The translations under genes and the position numbers were made by a program. Of a stretch of DNA of 51,765 nucleotides, positions 31,577-40,880 are shown one piece after another. The DNA is taken from assembly GCA_045636145.1 (NCBI GenBank), contig JAZTWV010000007.1:1-51765 (forward strand). Direction: 5' to 3'. Below the pieces are notes generated by a model. It did not search any database and had not been told where the DNA came from. It was given only the letters and a program-made list of their open reading frames with translations. This stretch comes from Flemingiibacterium sp045636145. GTDB lineage: Bacteria; Bacillota; Clostridia; Oscillospirales; CAG-272. Within the stretch, counting starts at the first letter, position 1. Each line of letters starts with the position of its first letter.

Positions 31577-32602
31577 ATGGTAGTAGTAATCAAAAATCAG
31601 GCAAACGAAGAAAGACTTATAAAGCTTATCGACTTTTTGAAGGCACAGGGCGTCAGCGTTCACGAGAGCCGCGGACATTTTCAGACGGTGCTTGGACTTG
31701 TGGGTGACACCAGCCGAATCGACATCGACACCATAGCCGGACTTGATATCGTTGAAACCGTTAAGCGTATCAGTGAGCCGTACAAGAGCGCTAACCGCAA
31801 ATTTCATCCCGACGACACGGTTGTAACCGTTCCATCGGCGAACGGTGATGTAAAAATCGGAGAGGGCTTCGCATTCATAGCAGGTCCGTGCTCAATCGAG
31901 AGCGAGGAGCAGATAATATCCGTGGCGCAGTCTGTCAAAAAAGCAGGTGCACAGCTTCTTCGCGGCGGTGCGTTCAAGCCGCGCACATCCCCATACGCGT
32001 TCCAGGGACTCCGCAAGGACGGTATAAAGCTGCTTCTTGAAGCCAAAAAGGCAACGGGAATGCCAATTGTAACCGAGATTATGGATGCGTCCCACATTGA
32101 TTTGTTTGCGGATGTTGACGTAATACAGGTAGGTGCAAGAAATATGCAGAACTTTGAGCTTTTAAAGGAGCTTGGGCACACGAGAAAGCCAATACTTCTT
32201 AAGCGCGGACTTGCCAATACCATAGAGGAGCTTCTTATGAGCGCGGAATACATTATGGCAGGCGGCAATGAAAATGTCATCCTTTGCGAGCGCGGAATCC
32301 GCACATTCGAAACCAAAACACGCAACACCCTTGATATTTCCGCAGTGCCCGTGCTTCACGAGCTTTCCCACCTGCCTGTGATAATCGACCCCAGCCACGC
32401 CTGCGGAAAATCCGGACTTGTGCTTCCCATGGCAATGGCGGCGGCAGCCTGCGGTGCTGAGGGCGTAATGATAGAGGTGCACAACGACCCTGCAAACGCC
32501 CTTTGCGACGGGCCGCAGTCCCTGACTCCGGAGCAGTTTGAAGCTACGGTTAAAAAGGTAATGTGCGTATTTGATGCGGCACAGGCGGCGCTTCAGATGT
32601 GA
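31577..32602 (+). CDS. aroF: 3-deoxy-7-phosphoheptulonate (DAHP) synthase
   Basis: This enzyme condenses phosphoenolpyruvate with erythrose-4-phosphate, the first step toward Phe, Tyr and Trp. At 341 aa it is the type I-beta form with an N-terminal ferredoxin-like domain (about 1-70, VVVIKNQANEERLIKLIDFL), the part used for feedback by Tyr/Phe in Thermotoga-type enzymes. Barrel motifs seen: IAGPCSIESEEQ, LRGGAFKPRTSPYAFQG, VTEIMD, QVGARNMQNF, LLKRG and IDPSHACGK. Start at ATG 31577 after AAAGGAG; a longer frame to 31511 lacks a ribosome site. Control by the Tyr-rich leader and possible Tyr feedback would be consistent. Confidence 0.95.
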   Translation: MVVVIKNQANEERLIKLIDFLKAQGVSVHESRGHFQTVLGLVGDTSRIDIDTIAGLDIVETVKRISEPYKSANRKFHPDDTVVTVPSANGDVKIGEGFAFIAGPCSIESEEQIISVAQSVKKAGAQLLRGGAFKPRTSPYAFQGLRKDGIKLLLEAKKATGMPIVTEIMDASHIDLFADVDVIQVGARNMQNFELLKELGHTRKPILLKRGLANTIEELLMSAEYIMAGGNENVILCERGIRTFETKTRNTLDISAVPVLHELSHLPVIIDPSHACGKSGLVLPMAMAAAACGAEGVMIEVHNDPANALCDGPQSLTPEQFEATVKKVMCVFDAAQAALQM

Positions 32603-32613
32603 TTGCGTAAAAA

Positions 32614-32650
32614 ATCCGCAGTATGGAAACCCATACTGCGGATACTTTAT
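32614..32650. terminator. Terminator between convergent aroF and agcS
   Basis: Stem ATCCGCAGTATGG (32614-32626) with its complement up to 32643 and a short AAA loop, followed by ACTTTATT on the plus strand. An upstream A run gives a T run on the minus strand. Confidence 0.8.
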
Positions 32651-32656
32651 TGCGAA

Positions 32657-34186
32657 TTACTGCTGATCGGGATTTGCTTTAAGAGCCGCTGCCTGCTCTG
32701 CCTGAATTTCAGGGAAAGCGGAAAGCATAGGTTCGATATCTTTCTTCTTGAATCTGCGATCCTTATAGTTTTTGGTGATCTTTATAACAATGCCGGAGCA
32801 AGCTATAACACCGATAAGGTTAGGAAGCATCATGAGACCGTTGAAGGTGTCGGAGATGTCCCAAGCGAGGGAAGAAGTAAGCATTGCACCGAGGAAGATC
32901 ATCACCAGGTGAACAATGCGGTATGCGGTGATGGTCTTAACGCCGAAGAGGTATTCCCACGCCTTTGAGCCGTAGTGATCCCAACCGAGAGCGGTAGTGA
33001 ACGCAAACAGCAGAATAGCGATAGCTACAAAGCCCTGACCGATTACACCGAAGTGCTCACCGAATGCGGTTGCAACGAGAGTTGCGTCGTTTACGCCTGC
33101 CATGCCACCCTCAACGGAGAATGCGTTAAGGTCGATGGAGGTAAGTACAACGAGAGCTGTCATAGTGCATACGATCATGGTATCAGCGAACACCTCGAAG
33201 ATGCCCCAGAGACCCTGACGAACAGGCTCGATAACGTTGGAGTTACTGTGAACCATAACGGAAGAACCGAGACCTGCCTCGTTTGAGAACACGCCGCGCT
33301 TGCATCCGGTGGTGATAACAGTCTTAACAAGCGAACCTGCCACGCCGCCGAGAGCCGCGGGAACAGTGAATGCATAGTTGAAGATAGCGGAGAATGCCGC
33401 ACCGATCTGAGCGTAGTTCTTAACAATAATGATAAGAGAGCCTGCAACGAAGAGAACTACCATAAAGGGTACGATCTTTTCTGCAAAGTTAGCGATTCTC
33501 TTGAGACCGCCAAGAAGAATAAGAGCGGCAATGAGAGTAAGTACAGCACCGATGATGAGGTGGTAAAGGGTAACGCCCTCATAAAGCTCAACTGCGGTAA
33601 GGGGCTTTATTTCGAATGCGGAAACCATGTTTACAACGATCTTGTTGATCTGACCCATTGCACCGATACCGAAGGATGCAAGAATAGCGAAGATGGAGAA
33701 AAGAATTGCAAGAGGCTTTCCGAAGAACTTGCCGTATTTCATCTTGCCAAGACCGTCCTCAAGATAGTACATAGCACCGCCGGACCATTCGCCGTCAGCG
33801 TTTTTGCGGCGGTAGAAGATACCGAGTACGTTTTCGGAGTAGTTGGTCATCATTCCGAGGAATGCGGCAATCCACATCCAGAATACTGCACCGGGACCAC
33901 CGGTTACGATAGCGGTTGCAACACCGGCAATATTTCCGACACCGATTGTTGCCGCAAGAGCGGTACAAAGTGCTTGGAACTGAGAAATGGATTTACCCTT
34001 AACGTGACCGGAAACGTCTTTTTTGAAGATCTTTCCCAGGGTCTGGCTGAACCAGTGACCGATATGGGTAATCTGAAATACGCCTGTGATAACAGTCATA
34101 ACGAGACCTACAAACAGAAGCAGGTATACGCCGTTACCCCAAACGAAGCTGTTGATGGCATCATTAAAATTTTTAAGCCATTCCAT
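32657..34186 (-). CDS. agcS: Sodium:alanine/glycine symporter (AgcS family)
   Basis: AgcS-family proteins import alanine or glycine with sodium. The 509-aa membrane protein has many hydrophobic helices and family motifs: ALAATIGVGNIAGVATAIVTGGPGAVFWMW, split here as GVGNIAGVATAI and GPGAVFWMW, also KRGVFSNEAGLGSS and TTALGWDHYGSKAWEYLFG. I place the start at 34186 after AGAGAGGA; a longer frame to 34270 runs into the riboswitch leader and has no ribosome site. The upstream glycine riboswitch implies glycine as at least one substrate. Confidence 0.93.
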   Translation of the reverse strand: MEWLKNFNDAINSFVWGNGVYLLLFVGLVMTVITGVFQITHIGHWFSQTLGKIFKKDVSGHVKGKSISQFQALCTALAATIGVGNIAGVATAIVTGGPGAVFWMWIAAFLGMMTNYSENVLGIFYRRKNADGEWSGGAMYYLEDGLGKMKYGKFFGKPLAILFSIFAILASFGIGAMGQINKIVVNMVSAFEIKPLTAVELYEGVTLYHLIIGAVLTLIAALILLGGLKRIANFAEKIVPFMVVLFVAGSLIIIVKNYAQIGAAFSAIFNYAFTVPAALGGVAGSLVKTVITTGCKRGVFSNEAGLGSSVMVHSNSNVIEPVRQGLWGIFEVFADTMIVCTMTALVVLTSIDLNAFSVEGGMAGVNDATLVATAFGEHFGVIGQGFVAIAILLFAFTTALGWDHYGSKAWEYLFGVKTITAYRIVHLVMIFLGAMLTSSLAWDISDTFNGLMMLPNLIGVIACSGIVIKITKNYKDRRFKKKDIEPMLSAFPEIQAEQAAALKANPDQQ

Positions 34187-34283
34187 GATAAAAAACCGTC
34201 CTCTCTTTGAGATAAATAAATTTAGGGAAAACAAAAATGGGTCAAACCAAAGTTCAACCCAAGAGAGCACACATTCAGAAAAC

Positions 34284-34446
34284 AGGGGTACTTACCCCTA
34301 TAATCTCTGTCCTTTTGCCTGAGAGCATTAACACCTTCGGCACTCAACAAGTGAGCTTCTCCAGAGCGTCGTCCGTAAACGGTTCTTTGTACCTGAGAGC
34401 GTTACTCCTTCGGTAAGCCGACAAAAATGCCGCTTTTTCCCGAATA
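34284..34446 (-). ncRNA. Tandem glycine riboswitch
   Basis: Read on the minus strand. Aptamer 2 is canonical: CTGGAGAAGC, TGCCGAAGG, then GCTCTCAGGCAAAAGGACAG (about 34374-34306). Aptamer 1 lies upstream with ACCGAAGG and CTCTCAGGTACAAAG (about 34446-34375), but its 5' side reads GGGAAAAAGC instead of the usual GGAGAG type. A hairpin AGGGGT/ACCCCT (34284-34299) with a short T run follows and may be the expression switch. In this family glycine binding usually turns on efflux or degradation, or controls transport. The gene here is a symporter. Confidence 0.92.
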
Positions 34447-34464
34447 CATCATCCGACAATGCAT

Positions 34465-34493
34465 ATTATACACTATCCTGTCGAATTTTGCAA
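34465..34493 (-). promoter_or_regulatory. Promoter of the glycine riboswitch-agcS unit
   Basis: On the minus strand, TTGCAA (34493-34488), 17-base spacer, TATAAT (34470-34465). Confidence 0.75.
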
Positions 34494-34616
34494 TAGTTTT
34501 CTCGAAATTTTTTCATTTATTTTTTATATATGCAATTTTAGCGTGGTTTTTCGGGATTTTTTTCGGTGAGAGAGCGATAATGGGCGGACGGGCGATTCGT
34601 GAATCGCCCCTGCGAC

Positions 34617-34864
34617 CCTCTTCGGCACACCTTTGGTGTGCCACCTCTCCCAGAGGGCGAGGCTTTTTTCGCACACAAACGATTACCACTAACCCAAGCC
34701 GCCGAAATGGTGCGGGGCCATGCAGGCGGCGCGAGTAGTGCGGTCGAACGGTTTTGCAATCGCATCGCCTTAGCGGTGGTAATTTCCCTGTATAAAGTTT
34801 TTTGCCAGGCTTTCAAGCACATAGCTATGCTATGTGCTCAAGAACAGCCGCACATCCCCCATAC
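34617..34864 (+). repeat. Structured intergenic repeat, copy D (right-arm module)
   Basis: Contains the middle hairpins GGCACACCTTTGGTGTGCC and CCTCTCCCAGAGGGCGAGG (34629-34666), core hairpin (34694-34742; GCCGCC/GGCGGC), then TGTATAAAGTTTTTTGCC and the alternative end hairpin AGCACATAGC/GCTATGTGCT (34816-34838), ending CATCCCCCATAC. A palindrome GGGCGATTCGTGAATCGCCC lies just before it (34583-34602). The 833-base gap between agcS and rny otherwise holds only the riboswitch, its promoter and the rny terminator. Confidence 0.8.
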
Positions 34865-34893
34865 AAAAAACGCCGCACCTTGCGGGGCGGCGT
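34865..34893 (-). terminator. rny terminator
   Basis: On the minus strand, stem ACGCCGC/GCGGCGT (34893-34870) with loop CCCGCAAGGT, followed by six Ts. Confidence 0.8.
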
Positions 34894-35019
34894 GCGCATT
34901 GTATATCAAAGCCGTAAGCTGTGTTTTCAATTTTAAAAATATATATGTAAACTGCCTGCTTTGGGGCAAGAATAGAATATATCTCTTAAAATGAACTGCT
35001 GCTTTGTCATGCTTGTGAT

Positions 35020-36576
35020 TTATTTTGCATAGTCGATGGCGCGGGATTCGCGGATCATGTGAACCTTGATCTGTCCCGGATACTGAAGCTCAGCTTCAAT
35101 CTTCTGAACGATCTCACGCGCAATTACCACCATTTGCTCGTCGTTGACCTCCTCCGGCTTGACTGCGATTCTTATCTCGCGGCCTGCCTGAATAGCAAAC
35201 GACTTGTCCACGCCGGGGAAGCTGTAGGTGATCTCCTCAAGCTTCTGAAGGCGTTTGATGTAGTTTTCAAGATCCTCACGTCTTGCACCGGGGCGTGCCG
35301 CGGAAATGGCGTCCGCTGCCTGAACGATGATCGCGGTGATGGTCTGCGGCTCAACGTCGTTGTGATGCGCTTCGATGGCGTGGAGAACTTCTTTGTTTTC
35401 TTTGAATTTCCGACAGATGTCAACACCAAGCTGTACATGGGAGCCTTCGATCTCCTGAGTGAGTGCCTTACCGATATCGTGGAGAAGACCTGCACGCTTT
35501 GCAAGGGTGCTGTCAACGCCAAGCTCGTCGGCAATCATGCCGGAGAGAAGTGCAACCTCAATTGAGTGGTCAAGTACATTCTGACCGTAGCTGGTACGGA
35601 AGCGAAGTCTTCCGAGAAGCTTTACAAGGTCAAGGCTGAGACCGTGAATGCCGGTGTCGTAGGTAGCACGCTCGCCTGCCTGCTTGATCATTGCATCCAC
35701 ATCGCGTCTTGCCTTTTCAACCATTTCTTCAATGCGTGCGGGATGAATACGTCCGTCAGCAATAAGCTTTTCAAGCGCGATTCTTGCAACCTCGCGGCGC
35801 ACCGGATCAAAGCTTGAAAGAGTGATAGCCTCGGGAGTGTCGTCGATTATGAGGTCAACGCCTGTCATTGCTTCGATAGCGTGGATATTGCGTCCCTCAC
35901 GGCCGATTATGCGTCCCTTCATTTCGTCGTTGGGCAGAGCCACAACGGAAACGGTTGCTTCGGTAACTGTTTCGGAAGCACAGCGCTGAATGGCAAGGGA
36001 GAGAATATTCTTTGCCTTGGCGTCTGCCTCTTCCTTGAATTGCTGTTCATATTCGATGAGCTTCTGCGCGGTTTCGTGCTTAACCTCGTCGTCAATGCGA
36101 GATACGATTTGCGCTTTAGCCTCCTCGGCGGTAAGTCCGGCAACCTTTTCAAGAGTTTCGATCTCTTTTGATTTAAGCTCCTCGATCTCGGCTCTTGTGT
36201 CGTCGCATTCCTTAAGCTTCTTGTTAAGTGTTTCTTCTTTGCTCTCTAAAGTTTCAAGCTTGCGATCAATCTGCTCCTCTTTCTTTGAAACACGCTGTTC
36301 AAGCTTTGAAAGCTCTGAACGGCGTTCCTTGATCTCGCGCTCGGCATCGTTTCTCTGACGAAGGATCTCCTCTTTTGCTTCAATGAGAGCTTCCTTCTTC
36401 TTACTTTCGGCTGTACGTTCACCGTCTTCAATGATCTTGCGTGCCTGCTCCTCCGCAGAACCGATCTCGGCTTCGCCGACCTTTTTTCTGTACATAATTC
36501 CGAGGAATACGCCAAACGGCAAACACACCAAAGCGGTGATTATAACGATTATAACCTTGATTATGATGTCAGTCAA
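35020..36576 (-). CDS. rny: Ribonuclease Y
   Basis: RNase Y is the membrane-bound endonuclease that starts mRNA decay in Firmicutes. The 518-aa protein has an N-terminal membrane anchor (IIIKVIIVIITALVCLPFGV), a long charged coiled coil (about 25-200), a KH domain (MKGRIIGREGRNIHAIEAMTG) and an HD domain with AGLLHDIGKA. Length is typical. The start is TTG at 36576, about 10 bases after GGAGG; no in-frame ATG lies nearby. It has its own promoter upstream and terminator downstream. Confidence 0.96.
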   Translation of the reverse strand: MTDIIIKVIIVIITALVCLPFGVFLGIMYRKKVGEAEIGSAEEQARKIIEDGERTAESKKKEALIEAKEEILRQRNDAEREIKERRSELSKLEQRVSKKEEQIDRKLETLESKEETLNKKLKECDDTRAEIEELKSKEIETLEKVAGLTAEEAKAQIVSRIDDEVKHETAQKLIEYEQQFKEEADAKAKNILSLAIQRCASETVTEATVSVVALPNDEMKGRIIGREGRNIHAIEAMTGVDLIIDDTPEAITLSSFDPVRREVARIALEKLIADGRIHPARIEEMVEKARRDVDAMIKQAGERATYDTGIHGLSLDLVKLLGRLRFRTSYGQNVLDHSIEVALLSGMIADELGVDSTLAKRAGLLHDIGKALTQEIEGSHVQLGVDICRKFKENKEVLHAIEAHHNDVEPQTITAIIVQAADAISAARPGARREDLENYIKRLQKLEEITYSFPGVDKSFAIQAGREIRIAVKPEEVNDEQMVVIAREIVQKIEAELQYPGQIKVHMIRESRAIDYAK

Positions 36577-36715
36577 TTACAGAACACCTCCTTATTTTCT
36601 AAAAGTTCTGAATATTTATGCTTTTTTATAAATGCAATTATCAAGACACCCAATCCGCGCCTCCATCACAAGGCACAAATAGGGCAGTATAAATACAATA
36701 ATCACACATACTTAT

Positions 36716-36744
36716 ATTTTATACAAAAATCAAGCATATGTCAA
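36716..36744 (-). promoter_or_regulatory. rny promoter
   Basis: On the minus strand, TTGACA (36744-36739), 17-base spacer, TAAAAT (36721-36716), giving a leader of about 135 bases before the TTG start. Confidence 0.8.
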
Positions 36745-36943
36745 GGGGAATTTCGCAAATTTTATTGAAATTATTAAAAATTATTAAAAAATTGCCTATG
36801 CAAGTAAATGAAACGGTGCGGGCTACGAGACGAACAGTCGAGGACGCCTGTCCCTACCGTACAAACGATTATGCGCATACACGATGCGATGAGAGAGAGA
36901 CGGCGGCGTGCTGCCACCGCCCTACAACATCAAATCAACCTTT

Positions 36944-37133
36944 ACGCACACAAACAATTACCGCAACCCAAGCCGCCGGAATGGTGAGGACCCATGCAGG
37001 CGGCGCGAGTTGTGCGGTCAGGTGGAGTCGGCGGGAGCAAGCCCCCGCCCTACGGCGATGCGCAATCAAAATATTCCCATGTATAAAGTTTTTTGCACAG
37101 CTTTTTTTCAAAAAAGCCGCGTATCTCCTATAC
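36944..37133 (+). repeat. Structured intergenic repeat, copy E (right-arm module)
   Basis: Core at 36968-37016 with a changed loop (ATGG-TGAGGAC-CCAT) while both stems are kept, a GC palindrome shared with 8152 and 4722 at 37030-37053, TGTATAAAG at 37079, palindrome GCTTTTTTTCAAAAAAGC (37100-37117), end CGTATCTCCTATAC. It lies between thiI and rny. The rest of this 572-base gap holds the rny promoter, AT-rich DNA and a few small GC palindromes (about 36825-36925); no gene is seen. Confidence 0.82.
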
Positions 37134-37148
37134 TCCACCTTTACGCAC

Positions 37149-38327
37149 TCAATCCTCAATCCGAATATTGTAAGTGTTCAGCGTTTCGTAAGCCTCGTCG
37201 CAAAGAGCTGTGAAATCAAGCTTTGCCTCCTCGGCAAGCACATTTTCAAGCTCAGGACGGGTCTTGGGATGACGGGGAGTGAATACAGTGCAGCAGTCCT
37301 CATAAGGGAGAATGGATGTCTCAAAAGTGCCGATCTTTCTGGCAATGGAAACGATCTCCTCCTTGTCAAGACCGATGCAGGGACGGTATACAGGCATGTT
37401 TACCGCATTGTCCGTCGCTTCAATCGCTTTCATGGTCTGACTTGCTACCTGCGCAAGACTTTCGCCTGTAATCAGCGCGTGGCAGTTGTTGCGGCGCGCA
37501 ACACGCTCGGCAAGTGTCATCATGTAGCGGCGGAGAAGCAGGGTGAAATAATCCTCGTTGCAGGCGCGGCGAAGCTCCTCCTGAATGTGGGTGAGCGATA
37601 TAACGTGAAGCTTTATGTGGGTGGTGTACTCGCAGAGAAGCCGCGCAAGCTCCATTACCTTCTCCTTAGCGCGCTCCGACGTGTACGGGAAGCTCTCAAA
37701 GTGGAGTGCTTCAAGAGTTACACCGCGCTTTGCTATCATGTAGCCGGCAACGGGACTGTCAATACCGCCCGAAAGCAGAAGCAGACCCTTGCCGCTTGAT
37801 CCAAGAGGCATACCGCCGGCTCCCTTGATTCCGCCTGCGTGAATATACGCTCCGCGCTCGCGGATTTCAACTCTCACGGTGACTTCGGGATTGTTTACGT
37901 CAACTTTGAGCCTTGGGCAGGCTTCAAGCACAGCTCCGCCCACCTCGCGCATAAGCTCAGGGGATTTTAAAGGGAAGCTCTTGTCGCTTCGTCTGGCATC
38001 TGCCTTAAATGTGCGTGCGCCAACAAGAAATTGCGGCAGATATTCCTTTGCCGCCGCTTTTATTGCGTCAATATCCTTTTCTACCACTACAGCGCGATCG
38101 ATTGATACGATTCCGAATACCTTTTTTGCATATTCAAGTGCAAGCTCCAGGTCGCAGTCATCATTTTTTGGCTCAATATATATGGTACTCTGGGCATAAG
38201 TTACGTCAAAGTCGCCGGCACGCTTAACCCTTGTGCGAAGCTCCTTTATGAGCAGATTTTCAAAGTACGAGCGGTTTGCACCCTTAAGAATAAGCTCGCC
38301 GTATTTACAAAGAAGCACTTCTTTCAT
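37149..38327 (-). CDS. thiI: tRNA 4-thiouridine sulfurtransferase ThiI
   Basis: ThiI uses persulfide sulfur to make 4-thiouridine at position 8 of tRNA and can feed thiamine synthesis. The 392-aa protein has an N-terminal ferredoxin-like/THUMP region and the PP-loop ATPase motif LLLSGGIDSPVAGYMIAKRG, plus ITGESLAQVASQT. It lacks the C-terminal rhodanese domain of the E. coli enzyme, as usual in Firmicutes, so sulfur relay depends on a cysteine desulfurase; a nifS-like gene lies about 7 kb away on the other strand. It starts 4 bases after the cca stop. Confidence 0.95.
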   Translation of the reverse strand: MKEVLLCKYGELILKGANRSYFENLLIKELRTRVKRAGDFDVTYAQSTIYIEPKNDDCDLELALEYAKKVFGIVSIDRAVVVEKDIDAIKAAAKEYLPQFLVGARTFKADARRSDKSFPLKSPELMREVGGAVLEACPRLKVDVNNPEVTVRVEIRERGAYIHAGGIKGAGGMPLGSSGKGLLLLSGGIDSPVAGYMIAKRGVTLEALHFESFPYTSERAKEKVMELARLLCEYTTHIKLHVISLTHIQEELRRACNEDYFTLLLRRYMMTLAERVARRNNCHALITGESLAQVASQTMKAIEATDNAVNMPVYRPCIGLDKEEIVSIARKIGTFETSILPYEDCCTVFTPRHPKTRPELENVLAEEAKLDFTALCDEAYETLNTYNIRIED

Positions 38328-38331
38328 AATG

Positions 38332-39576
38332 TTATGTGGTTTCCTTTCGATTTATCATTTCAAGCGCGGCACGCTCAAGTGTACCGCGGTCATTTTTTAG
38401 GTTTCCGCTTATAACCCCGTCAAGAAGACGGTCAAGCAGACTGCCGATAGACTTTGGCTCAGCTCCAAGCGAAAGAAGCTGATCTCCCCCAATCATAAGC
38501 TCTGAGCGCGAACAGCATTCGCCGCTTTCTATCACTTCCGAAAGCTCACCTAAAAGTGAGGGGGCATACTCAAATCTTGCCGTGCCAAGCTTTACGATAT
38601 CTGCCGCGCACTCCACGCCAACATCGCGGATAAGACGCTTAAGATCGGCTCTGCCGCTTATTTCAGTGCGCAGATGAAGAATGATGTTTTCGATATGCTG
38701 CCTTGTCTTATTGTCAAGCCGCAGATGGAAAAATGCCGATTTCAGCCGTTCGCGGCTGACATCGGAAATGAGCGCGGCATACATAAGGGGCAGGGATGCT
38801 CCCTCAAGCCGCTTCATGTATTCGCCGGCAAAAAGGATGTCGTCCTCTCCGAGTACCGGAAAAAGCTCCGCAAAAATCGGTGCGAAACCGGTGACTATAT
38901 CCGGTGCTCTCTTTCCCATGAGAAGCTTTGACAGCTCTGCGGTGATACGCTCTGCCGAAAGGCAGGCTACAAACTCGCGCATTTCTATGGCGGCGTCCGC
39001 TGTGCTTTTTTCGATATCAAAGTCAAGCACAGAGGAAAACCTCAGCGCACGGAGTATGCGCAGTGCATCCTCGTCAAAACGAAATTTCGGGTCGCCAACA
39101 CAGCGAATAAGACGCGCCTTGATGTCATCCGTGCCGCCGTGCATGTCTATTATCCCCTCTTCGTCGGAGTACGCCATAGCGTTGATTGTAAAATCACGGC
39201 GTTCAAGGTCTTTGTCGATACAGAGATGGAAGTTTACACCTATAGGATAACGATGACCTACATAAGTCTGCTCCGAACGGAATGTGGTGACTTCCACAGG
39301 CTTGCCGTCGTACACTACCGTGACCGTGCCGTGCTCAATGCCCGTGGGAATAGCCTTGAAGCCGGGAGCGGCGGAGAATATCTCCATTATGTCATAGGGC
39401 TTGCAGTTTGTGGTCACATCCCAATCGTTTGGCACGCTTCCAAGCAGTGCATCGCGCACACAGCCGCCAACAATATAGGCTTTGCCACGATAAAGCTCAT
39501 CGCCGCCAAGGGGATCGTATTTTCTTATCTCCGCCATTACGGCTCGTACATAATCGGGGATATCTATTTTTATCAT
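38332..39576 (-). CDS. cca: CCA-adding tRNA nucleotidyltransferase / poly(A) polymerase family
   Basis: This enzyme adds or repairs the 3' CCA end of tRNAs. The 414-aa protein has the class II nucleotidyltransferase head with GGCVRDALLGSVPNDWDVTT (metal-binding DWD), the RRDFTINAMAY motif, the RCVGDPKFRFDEDALRILRAL region that reads the incoming nucleotide, and a helical C-terminal part. The ATG overlaps the previous stop by 4 bases (ATGA). Whether it adds CCA, CC or A cannot be told here. Confidence 0.93.
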   Translation of the reverse strand: MIKIDIPDYVRAVMAEIRKYDPLGGDELYRGKAYIVGGCVRDALLGSVPNDWDVTTNCKPYDIMEIFSAAPGFKAIPTGIEHGTVTVVYDGKPVEVTTFRSEQTYVGHRYPIGVNFHLCIDKDLERRDFTINAMAYSDEEGIIDMHGGTDDIKARLIRCVGDPKFRFDEDALRILRALRFSSVLDFDIEKSTADAAIEMREFVACLSAERITAELSKLLMGKRAPDIVTGFAPIFAELFPVLGEDDILFAGEYMKRLEGASLPLMYAALISDVSRERLKSAFFHLRLDNKTRQHIENIILHLRTEISGRADLKRLIRDVGVECAADIVKLGTARFEYAPSLLGELSEVIESGECCSRSELMIGGDQLLSLGAEPKSIGSLLDRLLDGVISGNLKNDRGTLERAALEMINRKETT

Positions 39577-40880
39577 ACCGGCACCGATTCCTTTTCGGAA
39601 GTCGGTTTAATGTCATGTACCTTGACGTTTTGTGCGGTCTCCATCTGCTCACGTGCCACGGAAAGCATAAGCTTTATGCGGTTTTCCTGATTTACACGGG
39701 TCGCACCGGGGTCGTAGTCAATGGGAACTATGTTTGAATCCGGGTGAAGCTCACGGAGTCGGCGGATCATGCCCTTGCCCACGATATGATTTGGCAGGCA
39801 TCCGAAGGGCTGTGCACATACTATGTTGCCGTAGCCGCCCTCGATAAGCTCCAGCATTTCCGCGGTGAGAAGCCATCCCTCGCCCATCTTGCATCCGTAA
39901 CCCTCGATGCCGTAAATAAGCTCGCGCAGGTGCGAATATGCCGTCGGGGGATTAAAGGAGCTGTTATTTTTTACAGCGTCTATCTCTATCTGCTCGATTT
40001 CCGAGAGATAATCAAAAAGTGCCTTGCATACAGCAAATTTTATCCTGCTTCCGCCGTAGAGCTTGATATCCTCCATGCGGTTGTCCACCTTGAAGAGAAT
40101 AAAGCTCATAAGACCGGGGACATTGACCTCGCATCCCTCGCCTGCAAGAAATTCTTCAAGGTGATTGTTTGCAAGAGCGGAGAATTTTACATATATCTCG
40201 CCAACGATGCCAACCTTCACGCATTTTCGGGTGCGGTCGGTGGCGACTTCGGCAAATTCGCGTGCAATACTCTCCATGTACGAGCGCATAGCCTTTTTAT
40301 TAAAGCCTTTGCCGTTGTCAAATTCAGAAACAAGCAGGTCTGCCCATTTGTCAACAAGCCTGTCGGCATCACCCTTGTTTATTTCGTAAGGGCGCACCTG
40401 ATTTGCAAGCAGCATAAGAAGATCACCGTATGCCATAGCGGCAATAAGGCGACGAAGAAGTCCCAGAGTTAGCTTGAAGCCGCTGTTTCTTTCAAGTCCC
40501 GAAAGATTCAGCGAGATAACGGGAACATAGTCAAGGCCCGCTTTTTTCAGTGCTTTTCTCAGCAGGTGAATGTAGTTTGAAGCACGGCATCCGCCGCCGG
40601 TCTGGGTGATGATGAGTGCTGTTTTGTGGGTGTCGTATTTTCCGCTTTGAAGCGCGTCTATCATCTGACCGATAACGAGAAGCGCGGGATAACAGGTGTC
40701 GTTGTGCACATATTTCAGTCCGCATTCGACAACCGAGCGTCCCTCGTTCTTAAGAAGCTCTACGTTATACCCCTCATTTGCGAAAACCTTCATAAGCAGC
40801 TTGAAATGATTGGAGAGCATATTGGGCACAAGGATGGTGTAATCCCTTTGCATTTCTTTTGTAAATTCCACTCTGTCCAT
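39573..40880 (-). CDS. 2-hydroxyacyl-CoA dehydratase-like protein, split partner of the activase
   Basis: A 435-aa protein with conserved stretches NDTCYPALLVIGQMIDAL, TQTGGGCRASNYIHLLRKAL, CAQPFGCLPNHIVGKGM and IDYDPGATRVNQENRI. These match the C-terminal part of the large clostridial acyl-CoA dehydratase activase-related proteins (COG3581 type). Several cysteines suggest an iron-sulfur cluster. Start is at ATG 40880, overlapping the previous stop (TAATG) with GGAGGAGAG just upstream; a longer frame to 40913 is inside the neighbour. Together with the 976-aa neighbour it makes about 1411 aa, close to the length of the fused form. Reaction unknown. Confidence 0.85.
   Translation of the reverse strand: MDRVEFTKEMQRDYTILVPNMLSNHFKLLMKVFANEGYNVELLKNEGRSVVECGLKYVHNDTCYPALLVIGQMIDALQSGKYDTHKTALIITQTGGGCRASNYIHLLRKALKKAGLDYVPVISLNLSGLERNSGFKLTLGLLRRLIAAMAYGDLLMLLANQVRPYEINKGDADRLVDKWADLLVSEFDNGKGFNKKAMRSYMESIAREFAEVATDRTRKCVKVGIVGEIYVKFSALANNHLEEFLAGEGCEVNVPGLMSFILFKVDNRMEDIKLYGGSRIKFAVCKALFDYLSEIEQIEIDAVKNNSSFNPPTAYSHLRELIYGIEGYGCKMGEGWLLTAEMLELIEGGYGNIVCAQPFGCLPNHIVGKGMIRRLRELHPDSNIVPIDYDPGATRVNQENRIKLMLSVAREQMETAQNVKVHDIKPTSEKESVPV

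Noticed and set aside
34187..34270. An upstream extension of agcS starting at 34270
   Set aside because: It runs through the region just after the glycine riboswitch, lacks a ribosome site and adds a tail not typical of the family; ATG 34186 has AGAGAGGA before it.
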